Of a DNA stretch of 64,000 nt, positions 7,726 to 16,092 are shown piece after piece. Position numbers and translations under genes: made by a program. Every line of letters starts with the position of its first letter. Position 1 is the stretch's first letter. The notes under the pieces were generated by a model, which searched no databases, had not been told where the DNA came from, and worked only from the letters and a program-made list of their open reading frames with translations. The DNA comes from Roseimarinus sediminis (GTDB taxonomy: Bacteria > Bacteroidota > Bacteroidia > Bacteroidales > Prolixibacteraceae): NCBI RefSeq assembly GCF_050433125.1, contig NZ_JBNPXV010000004.1, positions 124,001 to 188,000 on the forward strand. The letters are read 5' to 3'.

Positions 7726-7974
7726 GGGGCGTGCAAGGTGGTATCAGCGTATCAGGTATCAAGTATCAAGATGCGGCTTAATGAATAGTTTCCGGTTCTC
7801 AGGAACAAGCTGCCAGCGCTTTGAATGGCCGTCAGCTTCAGCTGACGGGCTAGTATTGCATAAACACTCGCGGGCTTTAGCCCGAACCCGGCTGAATATT
7901 GATGTTAGCTTTTAAGACAAGGATGCTTTGCACCAGACTATTGCCAGTCTTCTGTAAACTCGGAAGAGCAGGGG
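7726..7974. repeat. Dispersed palindromic repeat, copy 3
   Basis: Nearly identical to copy 1 along its full length: the GTATCAGG/AAGTATCAAG left block, both hairpins (CCGTCAGC-TTCA-GCTGACGG and CGGGCT-TT-AGCCCG) and the right-end block ending in GGAAGAGC. Same orientation as copies 1 and 2. An open frame over it (7544-7915) is a by-product of the repeat and is not annotated. Confidence 0.8.
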
Positions 7975-8021
7975 ATTAGTTCACAAGCAGTAAAGCCACT
8001 ATTAATTTCTTTAATTCAGCT

Positions 8022-9422
8022 TTACTTTTTGGGTGCAATAATAATCCGTCGATAACTTGTTAGTGCTGGTTCTCCGCTGTCTTTTACTTCACAGATCACA
8101 TGAATTGTTTTACCAGCCGAATCAGCGGGGAGCTTAAATGCAATTTTATCTGCATTCTCATTTTGAATCGTGAGCTCTCCCTTGTAAGTGCCTGCTTCTG
8201 GCATTATCCACCATTTAAATGTCAATTGGTCATTTTCCGGGTCGAAAGTTTTGGAGGCATCAAGCACAATTGTTTTACCTTGTTTCTTTTCGATAGGAAG
8301 CAAGTCAATACCTTCCTTTCCATTTAGAACAATTATTGGATTTCGATTTCCTTTACCTTCAGATGCCCAATCCATTCGGGCGGCAAAATTATTAAAGGTG
8401 GCAGAATAAAAATATGATTCATACTTATTGCAAAGCTCATAAGCTTTTCCATGATGATTCGTGTATGCAAAGGTGGAATCATCCGGGCCAATACCCCATT
8501 CAAAATAACCGCCCCAGCTAATCTGATTTGGAACAAGTGGATTACTTAATCCATTTGGCATTACATGAAGGAATGACGGGGTATCCCCTTCAACTCCAAA
8601 CTTGTACTTTGGATAAATTTTTCCAAGATTTCCGTGATTTTGTATGTGGAGCGCATATTCATCCCAATTTTCCCTTCCTGTACCATTTTGATATTTCCAT
8701 GCGCACTCATCCCACAGGAATAATAAGTCTTTTTCAAATTCTTTTCTCATCCATTGGTGAGAACTTATGTTGTAAGGAGTGCCACCCTTATATGACCTGT
8801 CCTGGTCGGTGATAGCGTAAGTCGGTATTTTATTCAGGAAAGCCTTTAAATCCTCTTTATTTCTTTCATTCTGAACCTGCCAAATAGCTTGCGCCAATGT
8901 ATTTCCACCTCCCCAAAGCAGTATCCATAAGGGGCGGTCATCGTTTTCATCCGCTGATTTTATGATTAAATTACTACCATCGGAAATATTGTCTTTTCCG
9001 ATTTCATCTATTCCTCTTTTTTTACTTCCAAATACGCTATGTTGCCTTAAATAATCCGGACTTGGCCAATATCCGATGGTCTGCTGAGATTCATCTTCGT
9101 GAAAGTCTGGCTGATTAGAACGTTTCATGAGATTTGGTAAATCCTTTTCATAGGCATCAATGGCATCATGGATTAATTGAAAAAAGTCATCACGGGTTTC
9201 CTCAAGGCTCCAACCGGTAGTATAAACTATTCCTTCAATTTCAAACATGTCAGCATGTACCAGAAGCCTTACCAGAGATTCACTATCATCAGTTTCCCAT
9301 GTGGAAACATCGGTAAGCACAACAATACGAGGTTTTAAAGTTTCTTTGCTCTGATGTTGTTGAGCAAGTACCGGCATCATCATCAAGATGAATACTCCCA
9401 ATATCCAATATCTAAAAATCAT
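8022..9422 (-). CDS. Secreted DUF1593 (nucleoside-hydrolase-like, Sde182-type) protein
   Basis: 466 residues with a signal peptide (cleavage after about residue 20, PVLA/QQ). The mature start reads RIVVLTDVSTWETDDSESL, the family's Asp-rich first strand (Asp38, Asp45, Asp46), similar to the Ca-binding motif of inosine-uridine nucleoside hydrolases. A WILLWGGGNTLAQAIW motif lies in the middle. The last 100 residues form a beta-sandwich-like domain (DASKTFDPENDQLTFKWWI), as in Sde182 C-terminal domains. Substrate is unknown; family members are tied to polysaccharide-degrading genomes. It stands alone between repeat copy 3 and the MDR operon, probably periplasmic or outer-surface. Confidence 0.8.
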   Translation of the reverse strand: MIFRYWILGVFILMMMPVLAQQHQSKETLKPRIVVLTDVSTWETDDSESLVRLLVHADMFEIEGIVYTTGWSLEETRDDFFQLIHDAIDAYEKDLPNLMKRSNQPDFHEDESQQTIGYWPSPDYLRQHSVFGSKKRGIDEIGKDNISDGSNLIIKSADENDDRPLWILLWGGGNTLAQAIWQVQNERNKEDLKAFLNKIPTYAITDQDRSYKGGTPYNISSHQWMRKEFEKDLLFLWDECAWKYQNGTGRENWDEYALHIQNHGNLGKIYPKYKFGVEGDTPSFLHVMPNGLSNPLVPNQISWGGYFEWGIGPDDSTFAYTNHHGKAYELCNKYESYFYSATFNNFAARMDWASEGKGNRNPIIVLNGKEGIDLLPIEKKQGKTIVLDASKTFDPENDQLTFKWWIMPEAGTYKGELTIQNENADKIAFKLPADSAGKTIHVICEVKDSGEPALTSYRRIIIAPKK

Positions 9423-9661
9423 AACTCTTTATTTAGTAAAGTCAATAAATGTAATAAATATCCTTGTATGAGGGATGGATTGAAGAAAGATTGAAGAGAT
9501 TGAATAGATTGAAAAAAAGATTGAAGGCGATTGATTAAGCCCGTCAATCATCATTCAATCCCTTTGGAATTAAGTACAAAGAGCCCGACTCACCGTCGTT
9601 TTCAACAGGGTGGGGCCAGGCACATCAAACGAATGCCTGCAAATTGGTCAACAGCACTTTA

Positions 9662-10609
9662 TCACCACATCCGGATGGCCACTCCTCCTTTTTTATGTCC
9701 CAGTTGCACATAACGATGGGCGGCTACAATTTCCTCAATTGGATAGCTTCGGTCAAGTACCGGTTTTAGTACACCCTGTTCTGTAAGTTCGCGAACCCGA
9801 TTGAGCCGGTGCGCGATTAACTTCAAATCACCATCGTCGATGGAGGCATAATTCTTTTTTGAAAGAAGCGCCTTCCGGCAGGCAACTTTTAATTTTGAAG
9901 TTTTAGAACGGCCAACAGCATCCAACATAAAATGGTATCGTGTTCCTTCGGGCAGGGTATTTTGTTTTGTATAATCCCAAACGATATCAGCGCCCAGTGA
10001 TTTTACCAGTTCAAAATTTTGTTCACTGCAAATGGCACTTACTTCAGCTCCAAGGTGTTTTGCCAATTGCACTGCCAGTGTTCCTGAAGTACCTGATGCG
10101 CCATATATTGCCACCTTGTCACCTTTTTGAATGTTTCCTTTTTCGAGGTATTGCAGCGCCAATAAACCACCATAAGCCAGGGCTGTAGCTTCTTCGTAGC
10201 TAACATTTGAAGGCATTCGCGACAAGCAGCCATAAGTTGAATCGTTTTCTTTCATGCATTTGTATTCGGCATAGGCACCTAAACCAAATCCGCTTACACC
10301 ATACACCTTGTCACCCGGCTTCAGTTGTTTTATTTCCTTTCCAACCGATTCGACCTTACCAGCCAATACCAGTCCCAGGATTGGTTTTCGTGGTTTTCTG
10401 ATTCCAAGCATCATGCGCATCGGAATTTTGTACCGAAGGGGCAGTTCCGAACTGCGAACGAAAATATCACTGTTTGTTACTGCACTTGCATGTATTTTGA
10501 TGCAAACCTCGTTCTCTTTTGGTGAAGGTTTATCTACATCGCCAAATTTCAGCACTTCAGGCTGACCATAAGCCGTACAAAGTACTGCTTTCATTTTTTG
10601 TGTTTTCAC
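9662..10609 (-). CDS. Zinc-independent MDR oxidoreductase (quinone reductase-like) 1
   Basis: 315 residues of the medium-chain dehydrogenase/reductase superfamily, quinone-oxidoreductase branch. The N-terminal GroES-like domain starts MKAVLCTAYGQPEVLKFGDV, and the nucleotide-binding motif is AIYGASGTSGTLAVQLAK. No catalytic zinc ligands of alcohol dehydrogenases are seen. It is the last gene of a four-gene operon, starting 4 nt after the stop of a paralogue. An in-frame ATG five codons in (10594) aligns better with the paralogue's start. Likely NADPH-dependent reduction of quinones or enones; the true substrate is unknown. Confidence 0.85.
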   Translation of the reverse strand: MKTQKMKAVLCTAYGQPEVLKFGDVDKPSPKENEVCIKIHASAVTNSDIFVRSSELPLRYKIPMRMMLGIRKPRKPILGLVLAGKVESVGKEIKQLKPGDKVYGVSGFGLGAYAEYKCMKENDSTYGCLSRMPSNVSYEEATALAYGGLLALQYLEKGNIQKGDKVAIYGASGTSGTLAVQLAKHLGAEVSAICSEQNFELVKSLGADIVWDYTKQNTLPEGTRYHFMLDAVGRSKTSKLKVACRKALLSKKNYASIDDGDLKLIAHRLNRVRELTEQGVLKPVLDRSYPIEEIVAAHRYVQLGHKKGGVAIRMW

Positions 10610-10613
10610 TTGA

Positions 10614-11585
10614 TTAATTTATGATTTGAATGACCACATTGCCTCTTTTATGTCCGCTTTCGACATATTGATGTGCCTCAACAATGTTTTCCAGGTGATA
10701 GACTTTATCAATAACAGGGCGCATTTTCTTTTCTTCGAGCAACGGGGTGATGTAATTAAGCGCTTCTCTTTTATCTACCGACATGGCATAAATGAACTTT
10801 TTTCCTTTTCGCAAGGATGTTAGTACATTCAGGTACAGATTGGCCAATAAGCGGCCATTGGTTGCCAGATAAATTCCTCTTTTGGATAAAACAGGTTTGC
10901 ATTCCGAATAAGAACTTTTTCCAACGGTATCGAAAATCACATCGTATGTTATGCCTTCCTGAGTAAAATCTTCATTGGTATAATCGATCACCCTTTTAGC
11001 ACCTAAATTCTGAACCATCGCGATGTTTTTTGTACTGCAAACCCCGGTTACATTTGCACTCAGGTAATTTGACAGCTGAACTGCATACGACCCGATACTG
11101 CCCGAGGCACCAATGATAAGAACCCTTTGTCCTGCCCTGATTTTTGCCTTTTTAATCAAGAAAAAGTAGGCTGTAGTAGAACCATCGACAACTGATGCGG
11201 CCTCATTAAAACCTAAATTATCCGGCATCCTGACCAACGATGCTTTTTCGTTCATACAGATATATTCGGCATACGCTCCGGGTTTAAAACCGGTAAAACC
11301 ATACACCTTTTTACCCACTTCAAAACGAGAAACATTTTTACCAAGAGCTTCAATCGTACCAGCCAGTTCTAAACCCAGTATTTGATATTTTCTGGCAGGC
11401 TTTGCAAAGCCGAGTACAACCCGGCTCATTAAGGTATCGCCCCTGCGCATCATTCCCTCGGCTGCTGTGGCTGTACTGGCATGTATCTTAATCAATACCT
11501 CATCTTTTTCAGGGACAGGCTTTTGTATCTCCTTTAGTTTTAATACATCCGGACCGCCATACGCGGTATAAACTACTGCCTTCAT
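10614..11585 (-). CDS. Zinc-independent MDR oxidoreductase (quinone reductase-like) 2
   Basis: 323 residues starting at MKAVVYTAYGGPDVLKLKEI. Paralogue of the next gene in the operon, with the cofactor motif LIIGASGSIGSYAVQLSNYL. I chose the ATG at 11585 because it matches the family N-terminus and falls 1 nt after the stop of the XRE regulator; the longer frame to 11747 would run back through that regulator. Order and spacing (1 nt before, 4 nt after) show co-transcription with the regulator. Probable role is detoxifying reduction of carbonyls or quinones (family inference). Confidence 0.87.
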   Translation of the reverse strand: MKAVVYTAYGGPDVLKLKEIQKPVPEKDEVLIKIHASTATAAEGMMRRGDTLMSRVVLGFAKPARKYQILGLELAGTIEALGKNVSRFEVGKKVYGFTGFKPGAYAEYICMNEKASLVRMPDNLGFNEAASVVDGSTTAYFFLIKKAKIRAGQRVLIIGASGSIGSYAVQLSNYLSANVTGVCSTKNIAMVQNLGAKRVIDYTNEDFTQEGITYDVIFDTVGKSSYSECKPVLSKRGIYLATNGRLLANLYLNVLTSLRKGKKFIYAMSVDKREALNYITPLLEEKKMRPVIDKVYHLENIVEAHQYVESGHKRGNVVIQIIN

Positions 11586-11586
11586 C

Positions 11587-11835
11587 TTAAATCTTTTTTT
11601 TCTTTGTCCAAACCGGATCGATTGCCGGATCGTATTGAAATACCTCGTTAAAGGGAGTTTTAAAAACATGAGCAATTCTGAAGGCCAGCTCCAGCGAGGG
11701 AGAATATTTGTCTTTTTCGATGGCCACAATTGTTTGTCGCGACACACTTACGGCATCGGCCAATTGCTGCTGGGTCATTTCATCGTTCATAAAGCGAAGT
11801 TTACGAATGTTGTTTGATATAAATTCCTTGGCCAT
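11587..11835 (-). CDS. Small XRE-family transcriptional regulator
   Basis: 82 residues: one helix-turn-helix domain (MTQQQLADAVSVSRQTIVAI at 20-39, followed by EKDKYSPSLELAFRIA) plus a short basic tail. Such small regulators are commonly linked to a small multi-pass membrane protein, and here one lies directly upstream with a 1-nt gap. It probably controls its own operon, including the two MDR reductases. Confidence 0.88.
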   Translation of the reverse strand: MAKEFISNNIRKLRFMNDEMTQQQLADAVSVSRQTIVAIEKDKYSPSLELAFRIAHVFKTPFNEVFQYDPAIDPVWTKKKKI

Positions 11836-11836
11836 G

Positions 11837-12283
11837 TTAAAATCCCCTTTTGTACATGATTATTTTGGCAAGTTCGGATGCCAGACTTGATACCAGGCCC
11901 GACAAGATAAAAGTTACCATCATTACCCAGGTTTGCATCCCAATAGCCTGCGATGCCATGGCCAGCAGAAATCCGGCAGTGAAAATCCAATGCGAAATGC
12001 GAACCGATCTTAACTCAATTAGTCTGTCTCTTTCATCCTCAACATCATTCAAATCTTCATTGGTTACCATCTTGTTAATAATGGCAAAAATGATGTGAAC
12101 AACAATCATTGCAACAATTGCAACGGGAATAAAAAGCAGAAATGACTTGCCCCAGAATTGTAGATTGTTGATGAGTTCAGGTTCTGGTACTACCTGTCGT
12201 TGATAAACATAGATGGCATAAATGATCATTACCAGCATCGAACTGATTAAGGTGACCAGTGTTTGTTTTTCTTTACTGTGCAT
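11837..12283 (-). CDS. Four-helix membrane protein of the DUF2178 type
   Basis: 148 residues from the ATG at 12283. Four hydrophobic segments are visible in two pairs (around residues 9-27, 43-67, 97-117 and 120-140), with a charged loop between (NEDLNDVEDERDRLIELRSV) and a short basic C-terminus. The DERDRLIELRS motif followed by two helices is the pattern of DUF2178-like proteins paired with XRE regulators. The open frame continues upstream into tandem repeats to 13048, but that part is repeat-encoded and has no plausible start. First gene of the four-gene operon; function unknown, perhaps a membrane signal partner of the regulator. Confidence 0.78.
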   Translation of the reverse strand: MHSKEKQTLVTLISSMLVMIIYAIYVYQRQVVPEPELINNLQFWGKSFLLFIPVAIVAMIVVHIIFAIINKMVTNEDLNDVEDERDRLIELRSVRISHWIFTAGFLLAMASQAIGMQTWVMMVTFILSGLVSSLASELAKIIMYKRGF

Positions 12284-12416
12284 GGCTGTAAAATTTAATG
12301 TTAGTAACTTATTTTCGACACAAAGTAAAGTATATTTTTCTAAATGTAATGTATTTTGTACATTTTTTTTTGTTTTGAGACGATTATTTCGTTCCATCTC
12401 CCCATTCAGCAGCTTT

Positions 12417-12954
12417 GGAAAACAATGGAAGGCGATGGAAAGCGATGGAAGGCGATAGGAGGCAATAGAAAGCGATGGAAAGCGATGGAAAGCGATGGAA
12501 AGCGATAGAAGGCAATGGAAAGCGATAGAAGGCAATGGAAAGCGATAGGAGGCAATTGGAGGCAATGGAAAGCGATAGAAAGCAATGGAAAGCGATAGAA
12601 GGCGATTGGAGGCAATGGAAAGCGATGGAAGGCGATGGAAAGCAATGGAAAGCGATAGAAGGCGATGGAAGGCGATGGAAAGCGATAGGAGGCAATAGAA
12701 AGCGATAGAAGGCGATGGAAGGCGATAGGAGGCAATGGAAAGCGATAGAAGGCAATGGAAAGCGATAGAAAGCAATGGAAGGCGATGGAAAGCAATGGAA
12801 AGCGATGGAAAGCAATGGAAAGCGATGGAAGGCGATAGGAGGCGATGGAAAGCGATGGAAAGCGATAGAAGGCGATGGAAGGCGATGGAAAGCGATAGGA
12901 GGCAATAGAAAGCGATAGAAAACGATGGAAGGTGATAGGAGGCAATGGAAGGCA
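12417..12954. repeat. 10-bp tandem repeat array, about 54 units
   Basis: Consensus RGCRATRGRA on the + strand. The period is exactly 10 bp across the whole array with no insertion or deletion visible, and almost all differences between units are A/G transitions; T replaces the usual base only a few times (for example units at 12551 and 12604). Since 10 is not a multiple of 3, all reading frames encode the same Ser-Ile-Ala-Phe-rich peptide, which explains long spurious frames on the minus strand. The array lies upstream of the membrane/XRE/MDR operon, with about 130 bp between it and the start codon. Confidence 0.95.
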
Positions 12955-13035
12955 GTTGTTCTCTGCACTGATCGGTTTTTTCCTTAATGACCAATGACTT
13001 TTTTAATGACTTTTTCCATCTTGATTTTTCAGGCA

Positions 13036-13069
13036 AAAAAAAGGCCATCCGGTTAGGGACGGCCTTTTT
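13036..13069 (-). terminator. Terminator of the TonB-dependent receptor gene
   Basis: Read on the minus strand, an 8-bp stem (GGCCGTCC with GGATGGCC, one wobble pair) with a 6-nt loop is followed by eight T residues. It lies 27 nt beyond the receptor stop codon. On the + strand it also has a T5 tail. Confidence 0.85.
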
Positions 13070-13095
13070 AGCATGTTTTTATTTGTAAGATGATC

Positions 13096-15708
13096 CTAGA
13101 ATTCGTAGGTCAGACCAAAGTTAAAGGTGGTACCGTTTCCGTAGAAATAGCCATAGTTGTCTTTGCGACTGATGTATTCGCTGTTCAACAGGTTATATAC
13201 ATTTCCACGAAGTTTCAGGGCACCGTTCTGGTTCGAAAGGAGGGTATATGAAACACCGGCATCGATGAGCATGTAGCCTTCGAGCTTTTCGGTTTCGTAG
13301 GTTTCGCCGCTAAGCGAAGCCAGGGCCATGTCTTCCACATCGACAAAACCATACAGGTTGTCGTAGTAATTCAGGTCGGCCCAAACGCGGAGGTTGCCAA
13401 CACGGTACGAAGTTCCCAGTCCGGCTGACATTTGCGGCGCTTCGCCAACCCGGGTGCCGGTAATATCGATTTCAAATTCATCGACCACTTCGCTGTTGGC
13501 ATTCTGGTCGAGGACTTCAACCGGGGTTTTTCCCGAATATTTCCAGTCGCCCACAGTGGCAAAACCACGTACTTTCCAGCTACTGGTGATGTAGGTACTA
13601 ATTTCGAGCTCAAGCCCCTGATGATTTTGTCCGATATTGAACATGCGGATGCCGGCATCGGCAATGGTGTCGCCCGAAAGGGTTACATAGTCTTCGGCGC
13701 TTGATCCCAGGAAGCGGTTGGCCCATTTGGTTGAATAGGCGTTCAGATTCAATGTGGTTTTATCACCAAGTCTGGCTTCGTAACCCACTTCAATGCCGGT
13801 AATGTTTTCGTTCTCCACTTCTTTTGATCGTTTTTCGATCGATCCGTATTCGAAAATATTATCGAGGAAGGGCTGGCGTGAATATTGACCAAAGTTGGCA
13901 AATACAATGTGGTTTTCAACCAGTTCGAGTGATGCACCGCCTTTTATGTTGTAACCAATGCGGTTAAGTGTTTCCGACTGGGCATGATCGGCACTGAAGC
14001 GTTCTTCCTTTTTGTACGACTGGTTGGAAAGGGCTCCCTGGAAAAACAAGGAGAAGTTACCCAATGCATATTCTGCCTGGCCAAATACGCCCTGGTAGTT
14101 GATCCATTCGCTGTTGTCGTAGGCAATACGATCTTCTTCGGGAGCAAAATTGCTAAGTGCTGCCCATGGATTGGCGGCGTAAGTATTGCTAACAATGTAG
14201 TCGCCACTGGTATAGCGGCCATAGCTGTCTTCCCAGCCGTTCAGTCCCATCAGGTCGACCAGCTGACGAAAGTGGTCACCGTTGTAGAAGCGCAGGTCGG
14301 CCCCCACATTAAAGGTGAGGTTGTTTTGGGTATCGAACTGATAGTTGGTAACAGCACCGTACCATTTGTGGTTGTTGGCCGAAGCACGCAGGGCTGCTGC
14401 AGTTCCGTAGGTACCAATTTTACCATCAAGTGCTTCGTTGTTGGCTACTACCTGATCGTAGTCGATTTGTGCGTTTTCATCAAAAATGTTGTACTGACGG
14501 CTGCTTCCGTAAGGACCTGTACCCCCACCGCGTCCAAACGATGCGTAAACCACAGTTGAGAGGTTGGCTTTTTCATTGATTTGCCAGTCCCAGTTAAGGT
14601 TCATCACGGGTTTGTGGTAGTAGTTGCGTCTCCAGCTCATGTATTCACCATCCTTGTAACCCCAGTTGTTGTTGTATCTCAGACCGTGTTCTTCGTACAA
14701 TTCTTTACTTTTCGAGAAGTTTTGGTCGTGCCATTGAGGAGCACCAAACAGAAGGAAGTTGAAATTGTGCTGATCGAGCGATTTACCAATTGAAAGGAAG
14801 TAGTTTTGTCCCTGACCTTTGGTTCCGTCGGCCCATTTGCGATCGCCCTGCCAGTGGTCGAGCAGCAGAGAAATACCCCAGCCGTTGTCCATTTTACCAG
14901 TATTGTATGCAAGCGTACCTTTCATGAAGAGGCCGTTACCTCCAACGAAACGAACCATACCACCTTTTTTAAGTTCGGTAGCTTTGGTAACGATGTTAAC
15001 GGTTCCTCCAACCGATGAAATAGCCAGTTTGGATGAACCCAGACCACGCTGAATGTCGATTGCATTGGCTATGTCGGACATGCCGGCCCAGTTCGACCAG
15101 TACATGTTACCATCTTCCATGCCATTGATGGGCTGACCATTGAGGAGAAAGGCGGTGTTCGACTGGTCGAAACCTCGCAAAAACATCTGGCTGTCGCCAA
15201 AACCTCCGGCCTGATTGGCCACATATACGTTGGGTGTATTTTTCATCACTTCTGGAAACTCAACATTTCCTACTGCTTTCGACTGGATTTCAACCTTGCT
15301 TACCACAGACGAAGCGATGGGGGTAATGCGGTCTTTACTCAGGTCGATTACACCCGATCCAATAATGGCAATCCCTTCGATGGCCAGCGAGTTAGGAGCT
15401 AGGTAAACAGTTCCTAGGTTGGCTTTTTGGCTTAAGTCGAAAGAAATGTTTTGACTGTCGTAACCAAGGAACGATACCACAACGGTACCGGTATTGGCCG
15501 GAACGGTTAAAGTAAACTCGCCGTTGAAGTCGCTGATGGTTCCGTTGGTGGTACCCTGCAAGACGATGTTGGCGCCCGGGAGTACATCATTCGTTTCCGA
15601 ATCGATAATTTTGCCATTGAGCTGCCCCTGGGCAAAACCTGCAAATGAAAGCAGTGTTAGCACTGCAATGAAAGCAATGCGGTTAATCATTTTTTTCATT
15701 TTCATCAA
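13096..15708 (-). CDS. TonB-dependent outer-membrane receptor
   Basis: 870 residues. After a signal peptide (about 1-26, ending GFAQG) comes a CarboxypepD_reg-like domain (QLNGKIIDSETNDVLPGANI, residues 29 to about 115). The plug domain follows (MKNTPNVYVANQAGGFGDSQ, LRGFDQSNTAFLLNGQPING, SVGGTVNIVTK), then a 22-strand-type barrel ending in the aromatic terminus FNFGLTYEF. No SusD partner, glycosidase or transporter gene is next to it, so it is not a classic polysaccharide utilisation locus; the ligand (siderophore, cofactor, peptide or glycan) cannot be told. It is monocistronic, with its own terminator. Start options are the nested Met codons within the first six residues. Confidence 0.93.
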   Translation of the reverse strand: MMKMKKMINRIAFIAVLTLLSFAGFAQGQLNGKIIDSETNDVLPGANIVLQGTTNGTISDFNGEFTLTVPANTGTVVVSFLGYDSQNISFDLSQKANLGTVYLAPNSLAIEGIAIIGSGVIDLSKDRITPIASSVVSKVEIQSKAVGNVEFPEVMKNTPNVYVANQAGGFGDSQMFLRGFDQSNTAFLLNGQPINGMEDGNMYWSNWAGMSDIANAIDIQRGLGSSKLAISSVGGTVNIVTKATELKKGGMVRFVGGNGLFMKGTLAYNTGKMDNGWGISLLLDHWQGDRKWADGTKGQGQNYFLSIGKSLDQHNFNFLLFGAPQWHDQNFSKSKELYEEHGLRYNNNWGYKDGEYMSWRRNYYHKPVMNLNWDWQINEKANLSTVVYASFGRGGGTGPYGSSRQYNIFDENAQIDYDQVVANNEALDGKIGTYGTAAALRASANNHKWYGAVTNYQFDTQNNLTFNVGADLRFYNGDHFRQLVDLMGLNGWEDSYGRYTSGDYIVSNTYAANPWAALSNFAPEEDRIAYDNSEWINYQGVFGQAEYALGNFSLFFQGALSNQSYKKEERFSADHAQSETLNRIGYNIKGGASLELVENHIVFANFGQYSRQPFLDNIFEYGSIEKRSKEVENENITGIEVGYEARLGDKTTLNLNAYSTKWANRFLGSSAEDYVTLSGDTIADAGIRMFNIGQNHQGLELEISTYITSSWKVRGFATVGDWKYSGKTPVEVLDQNANSEVVDEFEIDITGTRVGEAPQMSAGLGTSYRVGNLRVWADLNYYDNLYGFVDVEDMALASLSGETYETEKLEGYMLIDAGVSYTLLSNQNGALKLRGNVYNLLNSEYISRKDNYGYFYGNGTTFNFGLTYEF

Positions 15709-16024
15709 TTTTTGTGAAATTTTGAAGTTTAATTATGAATTGATTTGGATTTAAGTTGTTGTATTGGTGCTGTTTGTTTTTCATTTTACTGATCTGTTAA
15801 AGTGCCTGCAAATAAGTAATTGTTTTCGAACACTACATTAACGCATTGTTACCGAATTGGAAAAAATTTGTCTGACGCTAATCCCTCCAAAGGTTCTTTT
15901 GGCAACACTTTATTTTACAACGATGACTAATTTAGTAAATATTGAATTAGCTCAATATGATAGTTAGTAGTTTGTTAATAAATAGGAATAACTCTGTAAT
16001 TTGTGGCACTATTTGCTGTTTGGA
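15709..16024. other. Divergent intergenic region between receptor and protease
   Basis: About 380 bp lie between the divergent start codons. It is AT-rich; the only clear signal I see is the promoter at its right end. No small gene or structured RNA was recognised. Confidence 0.5.
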
Positions 16025-16055
16025 TTTGAATCTGCTGTGAATCCTTTTATCTTTG
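16025..16055 (+). promoter_or_regulatory. Full Bacteroidota promoter for the S41 protease operon
   Basis: TTTG at 16025-16028, a 19-nt spacer and TATCTTTG at 16048-16055 match the -33/-7 consensus of the Bacteroidota primary sigma factor. The ATG is 37 nt downstream. Confidence 0.8.
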
Positions 16056-16092
16056 TTTGGCTTTATTCCACTGATTAATTAAATAAATATCC

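Noticed and set aside
7544..7915. 123-residue plus-strand frame
   Set aside because: Most of it is the third copy of the palindromic repeat; no protein family.
9423..9661. Candidate gene or mobile remnant between the DUF1593 and MDR genes
   Set aside because: Only a GATTGAA-type simple repeat and an unremarkable 60-residue frame are present; no supported feature.
12417..12954. Possible CRISPR array
   Set aside because: Units are 10 bp with no spacers; the 21-bp and 27-bp arrays elsewhere also lack spacers, and no cas gene is present.
12384..13048. Three long minus-strand frames rich in Ser-Ile-Ala-Phe
   Set aside because: A 10-bp repeat gives the same peptide in every frame; non-coding.
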